From NCBI GenBank assembly GCA_035530875.1, contig DATKUB010000060.1:1-24217 (forward strand): DNA of 24,217 bases, read 5' to 3'. This document shows positions 15,040 to 22,785 of the stretch, one piece after another (positions within the stretch are counted from its first letter, which is position 1; each line of letters starts with the position of its first letter). The notes beneath the pieces were generated by a model. It made no database searches, was not told the DNA's origin, and saw only the letters and a program-made list of their open reading frames with translations. The DNA is from JANXYY01 sp035530875. Lineage in GTDB: Bacteria > Actinomycetota > Actinomycetes > Nanopelagicales > Nanopelagicaceae. The translations under genes and the position numbers were made by a program.

Positions 15040-15067
15040 TGATTTTTCAACAATGATTTTTCAACGG
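15040..15067. repeat. 14-bp tandem duplication just before pdxS
   Basis: tgatttttcaacaa (15040-15053) is followed by tgatttttcaacgg (15054-15067), identical in 12 of 14 bases. The junction creates an in-frame ATG at 15053. Without the second copy that ATG would not exist, which argues that the original pdxS start is farther downstream. Confidence 0.8.
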
Positions 15068-15076
15068 AATCAAGGG

Positions 15077-15976
15077 ATGACGAAAGTGACTCAGGTAAAT
15101 ACCGGAACCGCACGCGTGAAGCGCGGCATGGCTGAAATGCTCAAGGGTGGCGTCATCATGGACGTAATCAATGCCGAGCAGGCCAAGATTGCCGAAGATG
15201 CCGGAGCGGTCGCGGTGATGGCTCTGGAACGAGTTCCCGCCGATATTCGGGCTCAGGGTGGCGTTTCTCGGATGTCGGATCCCGACATGATCGACAAAAT
15301 TATTGCAACCGTCTCCATTCCAGTCATGGCAAAAGCGCGCATTGGACATTTTGTCGAAGCGCAGATCCTGCAATCGCTAGGCGTCGACTACATAGATGAA
15401 TCAGAGGTCCTAACGCCTGCCGACTATGAGCATCACATTGATAAGTGGCGTTTCACGGTGCCTTTTGTCTGCGGAGCAACAAATCTTGGCGAAGCGCTGC
15501 GCCGGATCAGCGAAGGCGCGGCCATGGTTCGATCCAAGGGCGAGGCTGGAACCGGTGATGTTTCCAATGCCACCACCCACATGCGCAAAATTGGCGATGA
15601 AATTCGTCGGCTCTCCACGCTTCGTGAAGACGAACTTTACGTCGCAGCCAAGGAGCTCCAAGCTCCCTATGAACTAGTAAGGGAAGTTGCGGAGAGCGGG
15701 AAGTTGCCTGTGGTCTTGTTCACCGCTGGCGGAATCGCAACTCCAGCCGACGCCGCCATGATGATGCAGCTAGGTGCCGATGGTGTTTTCGTAGGCTCAG
15801 GAATTTTCAAGTCGGGGAATCCTGCTCAGCGAGCAGAAGCCATTGTGAAGGCGACTACTTTTTACGACGATCCGGCCGTTTTGGCAAAGGTTTCACGTTC
15901 GCTTGGCGAAGCTATGGTGGGTATCAGCGTTGCCGACATCCCAATGCCACATCGATTGGCTGAGCGCGGCTGGTGA
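15077..15976 (+). CDS. pdxS: Pyridoxal 5'-phosphate synthase, PdxS subunit
   Basis: 299 residues from the ATG at 15077. PdxS makes PLP from ribose 5-phosphate, glyceraldehyde 3-phosphate and the ammonia delivered by PdxT. The sequence is strongly conserved: TARVKRGMAEMLKGGVIMDV, MALERVPADIRAQGGVSRMS, MAKARIGHFVEAQIL with the substrate-binding Lys86, and VRSKGEAGTGDV with the second essential Lys154. The start is uncertain. ATG 15053 is a by-product of the tandem repeat. ATG 15077 directly abuts AAGGG. GTG 15086 has AAGGG (15072-15076) at 9-nt spacing. All three leave the conserved domain intact. The stop overlaps pdxT by GTGA. Confidence 0.95.
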   Translation: MTKVTQVNTGTARVKRGMAEMLKGGVIMDVINAEQAKIAEDAGAVAVMALERVPADIRAQGGVSRMSDPDMIDKIIATVSIPVMAKARIGHFVEAQILQSLGVDYIDESEVLTPADYEHHIDKWRFTVPFVCGATNLGEALRRISEGAAMVRSKGEAGTGDVSNATTHMRKIGDEIRRLSTLREDELYVAAKELQAPYELVREVAESGKLPVVLFTAGGIATPADAAMMMQLGADGVFVGSGIFKSGNPAQRAEAIVKATTFYDDPAVLAKVSRSLGEAMVGISVADIPMPHRLAERGW

Positions 15977-16575
15977 GTCTGGTAATTGGCATTCTCGCAC
16001 TCCAAGGCGACGTAAGGGAACACATAGCGGCAGTAGAAGCGCTCGGCGGCGAAGCGCTCCCAGTACGCCGCGCTGGCGAATTGGCATCGGTCGACGCGTT
16101 GATCCTGCCTGGCGGCGAATCAACGACAATCTGGCGCTTAATGCGAGCTTTTGATCTTCTCGAGCCGCTTCGCGAACGGGTAAGTGAAGGAATGCCCACC
16201 TACGGCTCGTGCGCCGGAATGATTCTGCTGGCCGATCGAGTTGTCGATGCGGTGGCTGGGCAAGAGACAATCGGTGGCCTCGATGTGACGGTGCGAAGGA
16301 ATGCCTTTGGTCGTCAGGTGGACTCATTTGAATCGGCTCTTTCGATACCTGTTCTTGGTGACCAGCCAGTACATGCGGTCTTCATTCGCGCCCCCTGGGT
16401 CGAGGAAGTGGGCGCCACCGTCGAGATTCTTGGATCCGTGGAGTTTGGTGGCGCGAACCATCCAGTTGTGGTCAGGCAGGGGCATCTGCTGGCTACTTCC
16501 TTTCACCCGGAGTTGACTGGAGATTTACGTATTCACAAGTACTTCATCGACCAGGTTGCAACCGCGCTCCGCTAG
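15973..16575 (+). CDS. pdxT: Pyridoxal 5'-phosphate synthase, PdxT glutaminase subunit
   Basis: 200 residues, full length for the class I glutaminase that supplies ammonia to PdxS in the 12+12 complex. Triad residues: nucleophile Cys80 in YGSCAGM, and His178 and Glu180 in SFHPELTGD. ILALQGDVREH (7-17), LPGGEST (45-51) and RRNAFGRQVDSFE (108-120) are family signatures. The GTG start overlaps the pdxS stop. In mycobacteria tesB2 lies between the two genes; here they are directly coupled, which favours equal amounts of the two subunits. Confidence 0.95.
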   Translation: MSLVIGILALQGDVREHIAAVEALGGEALPVRRAGELASVDALILPGGESTTIWRLMRAFDLLEPLRERVSEGMPTYGSCAGMILLADRVVDAVAGQETIGGLDVTVRRNAFGRQVDSFESALSIPVLGDQPVHAVFIRAPWVEEVGATVEILGSVEFGGANHPVVVRQGHLLATSFHPELTGDLRIHKYFIDQVATALR

Positions 16576-16577
16576 GC

Positions 16578-16606
16578 TTGCCAGAATCTTTGAAATCAAT
16601 TAATTA
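16578..16606 (+). promoter_or_regulatory. Candidate promoter before yebC
   Basis: TTGCCA (16578-16583) and TAATTA (16601-16606) are separated by 17 nt, upstream of the AGGGG ribosome binding site (16606-16610) of yebC. Matches to the consensus are moderate, and the implied transcript start would fall very close to the ribosome binding site, so the call is tentative. Confidence 0.3.
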
Positions 16607-16619
16607 GGGGTTGTTACGC

Positions 16620-17375
16620 ATGTCAGGCCATTCAAAATGGGCGACGACCAAGCACAAGAAGGCAGTAGTGGACGCCCGCCGCGGCAAGTTATTTGCTCGA
16701 TTGATTAAGAACATCGAGGTGGCAGTCCGGACTGGCGGACCAGACCCAATGGCCAACCCCACGCTCTTTGACGCTGTGCAGAAAGCGCGGAAAAACTCAG
16801 TGCCGATGGACAACATTGATCGCGCGCTAAAACGGGGGAGCGGTGTCGAATCAGGCGGCGCGGATTGGCAGACGATCATGTATGAGGGCTACGGGCCAAA
16901 TGGCGTGGCACTGCTCATCGAATGCCTTACTGACAACCGCAATCGGGCGGCCTCCGAGGTTCGGGTAGCCGTTACTCGAAATGGCGGATCAATGGCCGAT
17001 CCGGGTTCGGTCTCATACCTTTTCGAACGCAGAGGCGTGATTATCGTCGCCAAAGTCGATGGTAAGCCGACCGAAGATGACATCCTCAACGCGGCACTGG
17101 ACGCCGGCGTCCAAGAGGTAAATGACCTAGGTGAATCGATCGAGATAGTAACTGACGCTAGCGATCTAGTACCGGTGCGCACCGCACTACAAGACTCTGG
17201 CATCGACTATGAATCTGCCGAATCTTCTTTCTTGCCAAGTGTCTCTATCGAACTGGACGAAGAGAGCGCCCCAAAGGTATTCAGGGTGATCGAGGCCCTT
17301 GAGGACTGTGATGACGTTCAAAACGTCTTTGCCAATTTCGACGTGTCGGACGAAGTTATGGAGAAAGTCGGCTAG
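16620..17375 (+). CDS. yebC: YebC/PmpR-family protein (transcription or translation factor)
   Basis: 251 residues from the ATG at 16620, with AGGGG 9 nt upstream. It starts with the invariant MSGHSKWATTKHKKAVVDAR. Later family segments are GPDPMANPTLFDAVQKARKN, the MPM-like VPMDNIDRALKRG and YEGYGPNGVALLIECLTDN. YebC was described as a DNA-binding regulator; related YebC proteins have been reported to relieve ribosome stalling at proline stretches. The window contains Pro-rich proteins (the DUF3048 lipoprotein has seven prolines in a row), a suggestive but unproven link. The gene sits upstream of ruvCAB, as in many bacteria. Confidence 0.95.
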   Translation: MSGHSKWATTKHKKAVVDARRGKLFARLIKNIEVAVRTGGPDPMANPTLFDAVQKARKNSVPMDNIDRALKRGSGVESGGADWQTIMYEGYGPNGVALLIECLTDNRNRAASEVRVAVTRNGGSMADPGSVSYLFERRGVIIVAKVDGKPTEDDILNAALDAGVQEVNDLGESIEIVTDASDLVPVRTALQDSGIDYESAESSFLPSVSIELDEESAPKVFRVIEALEDCDDVQNVFANFDVSDEVMEKVG

Positions 17376-17440
17376 TCTCATTAGAACACTTGTGCGGTTT
17401 CGTGCTTGTGCTCACGCCGCTAGCCGATTGGAAGGTGCCA

Positions 17441-17944
17441 GTGCGAGTTCTTGGCATAGACCCGGGACTGACTCGGTGTGGTTTTGGGCTGGTCCAGGGG
17501 GTTGGTCAGGCACTCAATTTAGTCACCGTTGGGGTCATCCGAACTCCCGCAGAAATGCCTCTTGATCAGCGATTACTAGTCCTTGACGAGAGTTTGAGAA
17601 TGCTTGTTGAGCAGTGGAAACCCGAATCAATGGCGGTCGAACGCGTCTTTTCGCAGTTGAATGTAAAAACAGCCATGGGAACCGCCCAAGCCGCCGGCAT
17701 TGCCTTGCTCACGGCAGCCAGATTTGGGCTGCCGGTTGCGATGCATACCCCCAGCGAGGTGAAGGCGGCCGTAACTGGCTCTGGTCGGGCCGATAAGGAT
17801 CAAGTCGGCCGAATGGTAATGCGGATCCTGGGTCTGGATGCGGTACCTAAACCGGCCGATAGCGCCGATGCGCTAGCTCTGGCTATCTGTCAGATCTGGC
17901 GAGGCCCGGCGCTGGCCCGTCTCAATGCTGGGATCACTCGATGA
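17441..17944 (+). CDS. ruvC: Holliday junction endonuclease RuvC
   Basis: 167 residues from the GTG at 17441, with AAGG 5 nt upstream; this gives the canonical beginning VRVLGIDPGLTRCG, whereas the longer frame from 17390 adds unrelated residues. The RuvC nuclease cuts four-way junctions symmetrically with metal ions held by acidic residues: Asp7, Glu67 (AVERVF), Asp140 and Asp143 (PADSADALA). It overlaps ruvA by ATGA, so ruvC, ruvA and ruvB form a single coupled unit for branch migration and resolution. Confidence 0.95.
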   Translation: MRVLGIDPGLTRCGFGLVQGVGQALNLVTVGVIRTPAEMPLDQRLLVLDESLRMLVEQWKPESMAVERVFSQLNVKTAMGTAQAAGIALLTAARFGLPVAMHTPSEVKAAVTGSGRADKDQVGRMVMRILGLDAVPKPADSADALALAICQIWRGPALARLNAGITR

Positions 17945-18555
17945 TTTCTTCGATTCGCGGCTCGGTTCTAGCACTCGGCGCCGATAACGCGGTGATTGAA
18001 ATCGGTGGCGTCGGTCTCCTTGTCCAAATTTCGCCAAGTGCCTTAAGAAATTTGCGCATTGGCGGCCAGGTTCGTCTTTCGACCAGCCTGGTGGTTCGGG
18101 AAGACTCGCTCACCCTTTTTGGATTTCATGATGACGATGAACGCGCCCTTTTTGAACTTCTTCAAACGGCAAGTGGGGTTGGTCCGCGGCTTGCCCAGGC
18201 GATGCTGGCGATTCACCCGGCAGGTGTCCTACGGATGGCGATCGCTTCTGATGATTTCAAAACCCTAGAACTAGTTCCTGGCATTGGACGCAAAGGCGCA
18301 CAGCGAATTTGCTTGGAGCTCAAAGATCGAATGAGTACCGCTATTTCGTCGCCTCTAGCGGCTCAGTCCGGGGCGCAAGGCCTAGCTCCGTGGCGAGCTC
18401 AAGTGCAATCAGCCTTGTTGGGTCTGGGATTTTCTAACCGTGATGCCGCGGAAGCAATTGACTCGGTCCTAGTCGAATTAAGCGAAGAAGAAATGTCTGG
18501 AGTTTCAATTTCGGAAGTTCTCCGGATTGCCTTAAGGAGCCGAGATCGTGGCTGA
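17941..18555 (+). CDS. ruvA: Holliday junction branch migration protein RuvA
   Basis: 204 residues. The N-terminal OB-fold domain starts with MISSIRGSVLAL and includes LVVREDSLTLFGF. Two helix-hairpin-helix motifs follow: TASGVGPRLAQAML (about 77-90) and LVPGIGRKGAQRICLELKD (about 111-129). A less conserved linker leads to the C-terminal three-helix domain (about 150-204) that binds RuvB. RuvA recognises the four-way junction and loads the RuvB motor. The ATG overlaps the ruvC stop by 4 nt, and its own 3' end carries the ribosome binding site and GTG of ruvB. Confidence 0.95.
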   Translation: MISSIRGSVLALGADNAVIEIGGVGLLVQISPSALRNLRIGGQVRLSTSLVVREDSLTLFGFHDDDERALFELLQTASGVGPRLAQAMLAIHPAGVLRMAIASDDFKTLELVPGIGRKGAQRICLELKDRMSTAISSPLAAQSGAQGLAPWRAQVQSALLGLGFSNRDAAEAIDSVLVELSEEEMSGVSISEVLRIALRSRDRG

Positions 18556-19594
18556 AGACGCTTCCGTTGATCGTCTCGTAGACGTTCTGGCCACCAACGA
18601 CGAGCGAGTCGTAGAAGGCGCACTCCGCCCCAAGTCGCTTCGCGAGTTCATCGGACAGAAAAGAGTTCGAGAACAACTGGCGTTAGTCCTTGACGCCTCA
18701 CGCCAACGTGGCACTCCTGCTGACCATGTACTACTTTCTGGCCCTCCAGGACTTGGAAAGACCACACTGGCGATGATCATCGCCAGTGAAATGGACGCCC
18801 CACTCCGAATTACCAGCGGTCCGGCGATTCAACACGCTGGAGATTTGGCGGCGTTGCTCTCCTCGCTAGCCGAGGGAGAAGTCCTTTTTCTTGATGAGAT
18901 TCACCGAATGGCCAGACCGGCGGCTGAAATGCTCTACCTGGCGATGGAGGATTTCCGCGTCGATGTAATCGTTGGAAAAGGCCCTGGGGCAACCGCTATT
19001 CCGCTAGCTCTGCCGCCGTTTACGCTCGTTGGGGCCACGACTCGCGCCGGACTTTTACCGGCACCGCTACGTGATCGGTTTGGCTTTACGGCCCACCTTG
19101 ATTTCTATGCCGCCGAGGAATTATCTGTGGTTCTGCGTCGAAGTGCTGAGTTGCTTGGCGTTTTGGCAGATGCAGACGGGCTCGATGAAATTGCATCGCG
19201 GTCGAGAGGAACGCCCAGGATTGCCAACCGCCTTCTTCGAAGAGTCCGAGACTATGCAGAGGTTCATGGGGTTCGCAAGGTCGATCTGGCCAATGCCAAG
19301 TTAGCTTTATCGGTCTATGAAGTGGACGATCTGGGCTTGGATCGGCTGGACAAGGCGGTCCTTGAGGCGATCTGCGTCCGATTTGGTGGCGGGCCTGTAG
19401 GTCTTTCAACGTTGGCACTCTCGGTTGGTGAAGAGAGCGAAACGGTTGAGACAGTCGCAGAACCATTCCTGGTCAGAGCGGGCTTGCTGACCCGCACTCC
19501 TCGAGGAAGAGTGGCAACCGCTGCCGGCTGGACACATTTGGGCCTTGAGCCGACCGCCCAAGAACTCGGCTTGTTCGACTCTCCTACTGCCTAA
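18548..19594 (+). CDS. ruvB: Holliday junction branch migration helicase RuvB
   Basis: 348 residues. The GTG at 18548 lies 8 nt after AAGGAG (18534-18539), inside the end of ruvA (8-nt overlap). AAA+ ATPase motifs: LRPKSLREFIGQ (26-37), Walker A GPPGLGKTT (65-73), Walker B LFLDEIHR (113-120), sensor 1 GATTRAG (162-168), arginine finger region LRDRFGF (174-180). The C-terminal winged helix ends with TPRGRVATAAGWTHLG. RuvB hexamers pump DNA through the RuvA-bound junction. It is followed by a 90-nt gap that contains a strong hairpin. Confidence 0.97.
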   Translation: MAEDASVDRLVDVLATNDERVVEGALRPKSLREFIGQKRVREQLALVLDASRQRGTPADHVLLSGPPGLGKTTLAMIIASEMDAPLRITSGPAIQHAGDLAALLSSLAEGEVLFLDEIHRMARPAAEMLYLAMEDFRVDVIVGKGPGATAIPLALPPFTLVGATTRAGLLPAPLRDRFGFTAHLDFYAAEELSVVLRRSAELLGVLADADGLDEIASRSRGTPRIANRLLRRVRDYAEVHGVRKVDLANAKLALSVYEVDDLGLDRLDKAVLEAICVRFGGGPVGLSTLALSVGEESETVETVAEPFLVRAGLLTRTPRGRVATAAGWTHLGLEPTAQELGLFDSPTA

Positions 19595-19615
19595 CCTTTA
19601 GACTCACTCGAGGTA

Positions 19616-19638
19616 CGCCCAACGGCGTCCGTTTGGCG
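19616..19638. other. Hairpin in the ruvB-yajC gap
   Basis: A 10-nt arm (19616-19625) pairs with 19629-19638 at 9 of 10 positions across a 3-nt CGT loop. No T tract follows on either strand, so it is not a standard intrinsic terminator. It lies 21 nt after the ruvB stop and 46 nt before the yajC start. Confidence 0.55.
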
Positions 19639-19684
19639 CGCCTCAGACTTCCAGAATGCGGCGCTAACTTCGAGGAGATAACGC

Positions 19685-19969
19685 GTGAAGAACCTGAGCA
19701 GCCTGCTGCCAATGGTCCTGCTAATCGGTGCTTTCTGGTTCCTAGTTCTGCGGCCCAATAAGAAGCGCCAAACCGATGCGGCCAACTTAAGAAGCTCAAT
19801 ATCGGTTGGACAACGAGTAGTCACGACCTCGGGGGTCTTTGGCACGATTGTTGGCGTCACTGATGAAACATTCGATCTTGAGCTTGCTCCGGGCGTCGTG
19901 GTTACCTGGCTCAAAGCTGCGATCTCCAAGGTTGTTTCACCAGCTGCTACGGATGGGGAGAGTGCATAA
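19685..19969 (+). CDS. yajC: Sec translocon accessory protein YajC
   Basis: 94 residues from the GTG at 19685, with AGGAG 7 nt upstream (19673-19677). A single membrane helix (about 5-22, SSLLPMVLLIGAFWFLVL) is followed by RPNKKRQ, then a small cytoplasmic domain with VGQRVVTTSGVFGTIVGV, the family signature. YajC associates with SecD and SecF and supports protein export. It lies 3 nt before secD. The short hydrophilic tail is normal for actinobacterial members. Confidence 0.92.
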   Translation: MKNLSSLLPMVLLIGAFWFLVLRPNKKRQTDAANLRSSISVGQRVVTTSGVFGTIVGVTDETFDLELAPGVVVTWLKAAISKVVSPAATDGESA

Positions 19970-19972
19970 CCC

Positions 19973-21691
19973 ATGGCACGCGCTAACACGCCAACTTCAT
20001 CGCGCCCAGGGCGCTCTCTCCTTGTCCTTCTTGCAATTTTCGTAATTCTTGGTGCCACGGCAGTTATCCAGGGCGCAAGCAGCGTGAAGCTTGGTCTGGA
20101 CCTCCGCGGCGGAACCAGCGTCACCTTGCAGCCAAGAATCGTTGCTGGGCAGAAGGGCAAGGTCACCTCGGCCGCCATTGATCAGGCAGTTGCCATCATT
20201 CGTCAGAGAGTGAACTCACTTGGTGTGGCTGAGAGCGAAGTAACCGCTACTGGCAGCGGAACCAATCGTCAGATCGTAATTTCGGTGCCGGGAGATACTG
20301 GGCGCAGAATTGTTCAACTCGTCGGGCAGACCGCTGAGCTCAGGTTCCGCCAAGTGCTGGTTGAGGGAGCCCCCGGTTTGGCGCCGGCGCCGTCTGCCTC
20401 GCCAAGCCCATCCCCGTCTACTTCAGCCTCGGTTTCGGCAACTCCGACCCCAACAGCGAAAAAGGGCAAGAGTGCCCCGCATGCCGCGGGAACTGCCTCA
20501 CCGAGCCCATCCACCTCACCGAACCCAACGGTCGGACCATCGGTATCACCGACCGCGACGCCACCCACGACTGCGACCAGCCTTCCGGCTGACGTAACGC
20601 CAGCGATGGTCGCCAAATACAACGCTCTGGATTGCACCAAGTTAATCAACCGCCAAGGTGGTGGCGGCGACGATCCCAATTTGCCGCTGGTCTCATGCGA
20701 CCGCAATGGCACTGCAAAATACATACTTTCAAAGGCTGAGGTTCTCGGCAGTGAGATTAAAAGCGCATCTGCGGTCCTTGATCAGACCGGTGGCGGCGGT
20801 TGGATGGTTCTTTTGAATTTCAACGGAGCTGGCACCACGGCGTTTGCAAATGTAACTTCGCGGGTTGTCGGTTTGGCGGCCCCGCAGAATCAAGTGGCCA
20901 TTGTTCTCGATGGACTCGTTGTGTCTGCGCCAAGAATCATTTCGGCAATTACCGCCGGTAGCGCCCAGATCACCGGAAACTTCACTCAGACCGACTCAAG
21001 CGATCTTGCAAATGTGCTGAAATACGGCGCGCTTCCGCTGGCTTTTGATAGCGGTGAGGTGCAACAAATCTCGCCAACCCTTGGTGCAGACCAGTTACAC
21101 GCGGGCCTTCTGGCCGGCGCTATCGGCCTGTTCCTAGTCCTCCTTTACTCACTGCTGTATTACCGGGGATTGGGCCTAGTTTCGGTTGGGTCCTTGGCTA
21201 TCGCTGGTGGGCTCACCTACCTATTCACCTTGGTCCTAGGCAAAACCATTGGCTTCACTCTGACCCTGGCCGGCATCGCCGGTCTGATCGTCTCAATTGG
21301 TATTACCGCAGACTCCTTTATCGTGTTCTTTGAACGACTACGGGATGAGGTTCGCGAAGGCAAAACGCTTCGAAGTGCGGTCGAAACTGGATGGGTAAGA
21401 GCCCGGCACACGATCATCGTGGCCGATGCAGTTTCTCTTATTGCTTCGGTACTTCTGTATTTCTTCGCGGTCGGGGGTGTACGTGGGTTCGCTTTCACGC
21501 TTGGTCTAACAACCATGATCGACTTGTTAATCGTCTTCACCTTTACCAAGCCGCTAGTCACGCTATTGGTCAGGACCAAATTCTATGGTGGCGGCCATCC
21601 CCTCTCCGGGCTTTCACCTGATCGTTTAGGTGCAAAAACTTCAATGGTTCGTGCTCCAAGCACGGCGCAATCGTCTGTGCAGGAGGCCTGA
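19973..21691 (+). CDS. secD: Protein translocase subunit SecD
   Basis: 572 residues. The N-terminal membrane helix (about 15-33) is followed by the D1 motif LGLDLRGGTSV (40-50). The large periplasm-side P1 region ends at AQITGNFTQTDSSDLANVLK and PLAFD. The C-terminal five-helix RND-like domain shows GLIVSIGITADSFIVFFERL followed by RDEVREGKTLRSAV. SecD with SecF uses proton motive force to pull proteins out after SecA-driven export. The odd feature is a Ser/Thr/Pro/Ala-rich stretch (about residues 132-205, coded by 20366-20587) inserted in P1. The ATG follows GGGGAGAG by about 12 nt. The stop overlaps the secF ATG (TGATG). Confidence 0.95.
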   Translation: MARANTPTSSRPGRSLLVLLAIFVILGATAVIQGASSVKLGLDLRGGTSVTLQPRIVAGQKGKVTSAAIDQAVAIIRQRVNSLGVAESEVTATGSGTNRQIVISVPGDTGRRIVQLVGQTAELRFRQVLVEGAPGLAPAPSASPSPSPSTSASVSATPTPTAKKGKSAPHAAGTASPSPSTSPNPTVGPSVSPTATPPTTATSLPADVTPAMVAKYNALDCTKLINRQGGGGDDPNLPLVSCDRNGTAKYILSKAEVLGSEIKSASAVLDQTGGGGWMVLLNFNGAGTTAFANVTSRVVGLAAPQNQVAIVLDGLVVSAPRIISAITAGSAQITGNFTQTDSSDLANVLKYGALPLAFDSGEVQQISPTLGADQLHAGLLAGAIGLFLVLLYSLLYYRGLGLVSVGSLAIAGGLTYLFTLVLGKTIGFTLTLAGIAGLIVSIGITADSFIVFFERLRDEVREGKTLRSAVETGWVRARHTIIVADAVSLIASVLLYFFAVGGVRGFAFTLGLTTMIDLLIVFTFTKPLVTLLVRTKFYGGGHPLSGLSPDRLGAKTSMVRAPSTAQSSVQEA

Positions 21692-22773
21692 TGTCACGCT
21701 CTGGAACCCTAGGTTCAAAGCTCTATCGCGGTGAGATTTCAATTGATTTCATCGGAAAACGCCGTCGCTGGTATGCGTTTTCCGGAGCGTTGATCGTCAT
21801 CTCGGCAATTGCCCTCAGCTTCCAAGGCTTGCACCTTGGCATCGAATTCAAAGGCGGCGCCTCGTTCAGTGTTAAGCAAGCTGGCGTGACTGTTGCGGCT
21901 GCACAGGAGGCTATTGCAAGCACCGGGATTAAGACCGAGGTCATAACCCAGACCATTGGAACAGATAAGGTCCAAGTCCAGACTGGCGTTATCACCACGG
22001 CTGAATCGCAGATGATTCAAGATGCGTTGGCCGCAAAATTTAATGTCAACAGCAATTCGATCGACACTCAACTAGTTGGCCCTTCCTGGGGCGCGGATAT
22101 TACGCATAAGGCGCTATACGGTCTTTTTGCATTCCTATTTGTAGTCGTTCTGTTTCTCTCACTGGCTTTCGAACCCAAAATGGCTATTGCAGCGATTATT
22201 GCGGTCGTCCATGACCTTCTGATCACCGTGGGTATTTATGCACTCGTTGGTTTCGATGTAACACCCGCTACCGTCATTGGTTTCCTCACTATCTTGGGGT
22301 ATTCGCTGTATGACACTGTGGTTGTATTCGACAAGGTGCGCGAGAACACTCGAGGGCTCACTGGCGGTTCAAGGATGACCTATTCGCAAGCCGCCAATCA
22401 CGCGATTAATCAGACGCTGGTCCGTTCCATGAACACCTCATTGATCGCGTTGTTACCAGTGGCTTCAATCCTGTTCGTTGGTGCAGGACTTTTGGGCGCT
22501 GGCACTTTGAAAGATCTTTCGCTTGCTCTCTTTGTTGGGCTCGCCACCGGTACCTACTCCTCCATTTTCGTTGCCACACCAATTCTGGCGTCGCTGCATG
22601 AGCGTGAACCTGCAATGCAGGCACTGTCCAGACGTGTGGCCTCCAAGGGCAACCAGGGCACCAAGGCCAACGGGGAAACCGACGCAGTCCTTGTTGAAAC
22701 GAAGGCCCGCTCAAGCCAGACTAGTTCAGCGCCTCGGAACCAGCCAAAGCGGAAGAACAAGAAGAAGCGCTAG
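21691..22773 (+). CDS. secF: Protein translocase subunit SecF
   Basis: 360 residues. AGGAGG (21681-21686) lies 4 nt before the ATG, which overlaps the secD stop by one base. The first helix (about 28-47) is followed by LGIEFKGGASF, the SecF D1 motif. The periplasmic domain is short. Five C-terminal helices include VIGFLTILGYSLYDTVVVFD and KVRENTRG. The tail is highly basic (PKRKNKKKR at the end), which could touch the ribosome or membrane surface; that is inference. It forms the SecDF complex with the preceding gene. Confidence 0.95.
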   Translation: MSRSGTLGSKLYRGEISIDFIGKRRRWYAFSGALIVISAIALSFQGLHLGIEFKGGASFSVKQAGVTVAAAQEAIASTGIKTEVITQTIGTDKVQVQTGVITTAESQMIQDALAAKFNVNSNSIDTQLVGPSWGADITHKALYGLFAFLFVVVLFLSLAFEPKMAIAAIIAVVHDLLITVGIYALVGFDVTPATVIGFLTILGYSLYDTVVVFDKVRENTRGLTGGSRMTYSQAANHAINQTLVRSMNTSLIALLPVASILFVGAGLLGAGTLKDLSLALFVGLATGTYSSIFVATPILASLHEREPAMQALSRRVASKGNQGTKANGETDAVLVETKARSSQTSSAPRNQPKRKNKKKR

Positions 22774-22785
22774 CCTTTTCAGGAA

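Noticed and set aside
17390..17440. Longer N-terminus for RuvC
   Set aside because: The added residues do not match the family; GTG 17441 gives the standard VRVLGIDPG beginning and has AAGG upstream.
20390..20590. Repeated S-P/T-P codons in secD as a CRISPR-like or satellite repeat
   Set aside because: The repetition is of amino-acid composition, without regular DNA units or spacers, and stays in frame with SecD.
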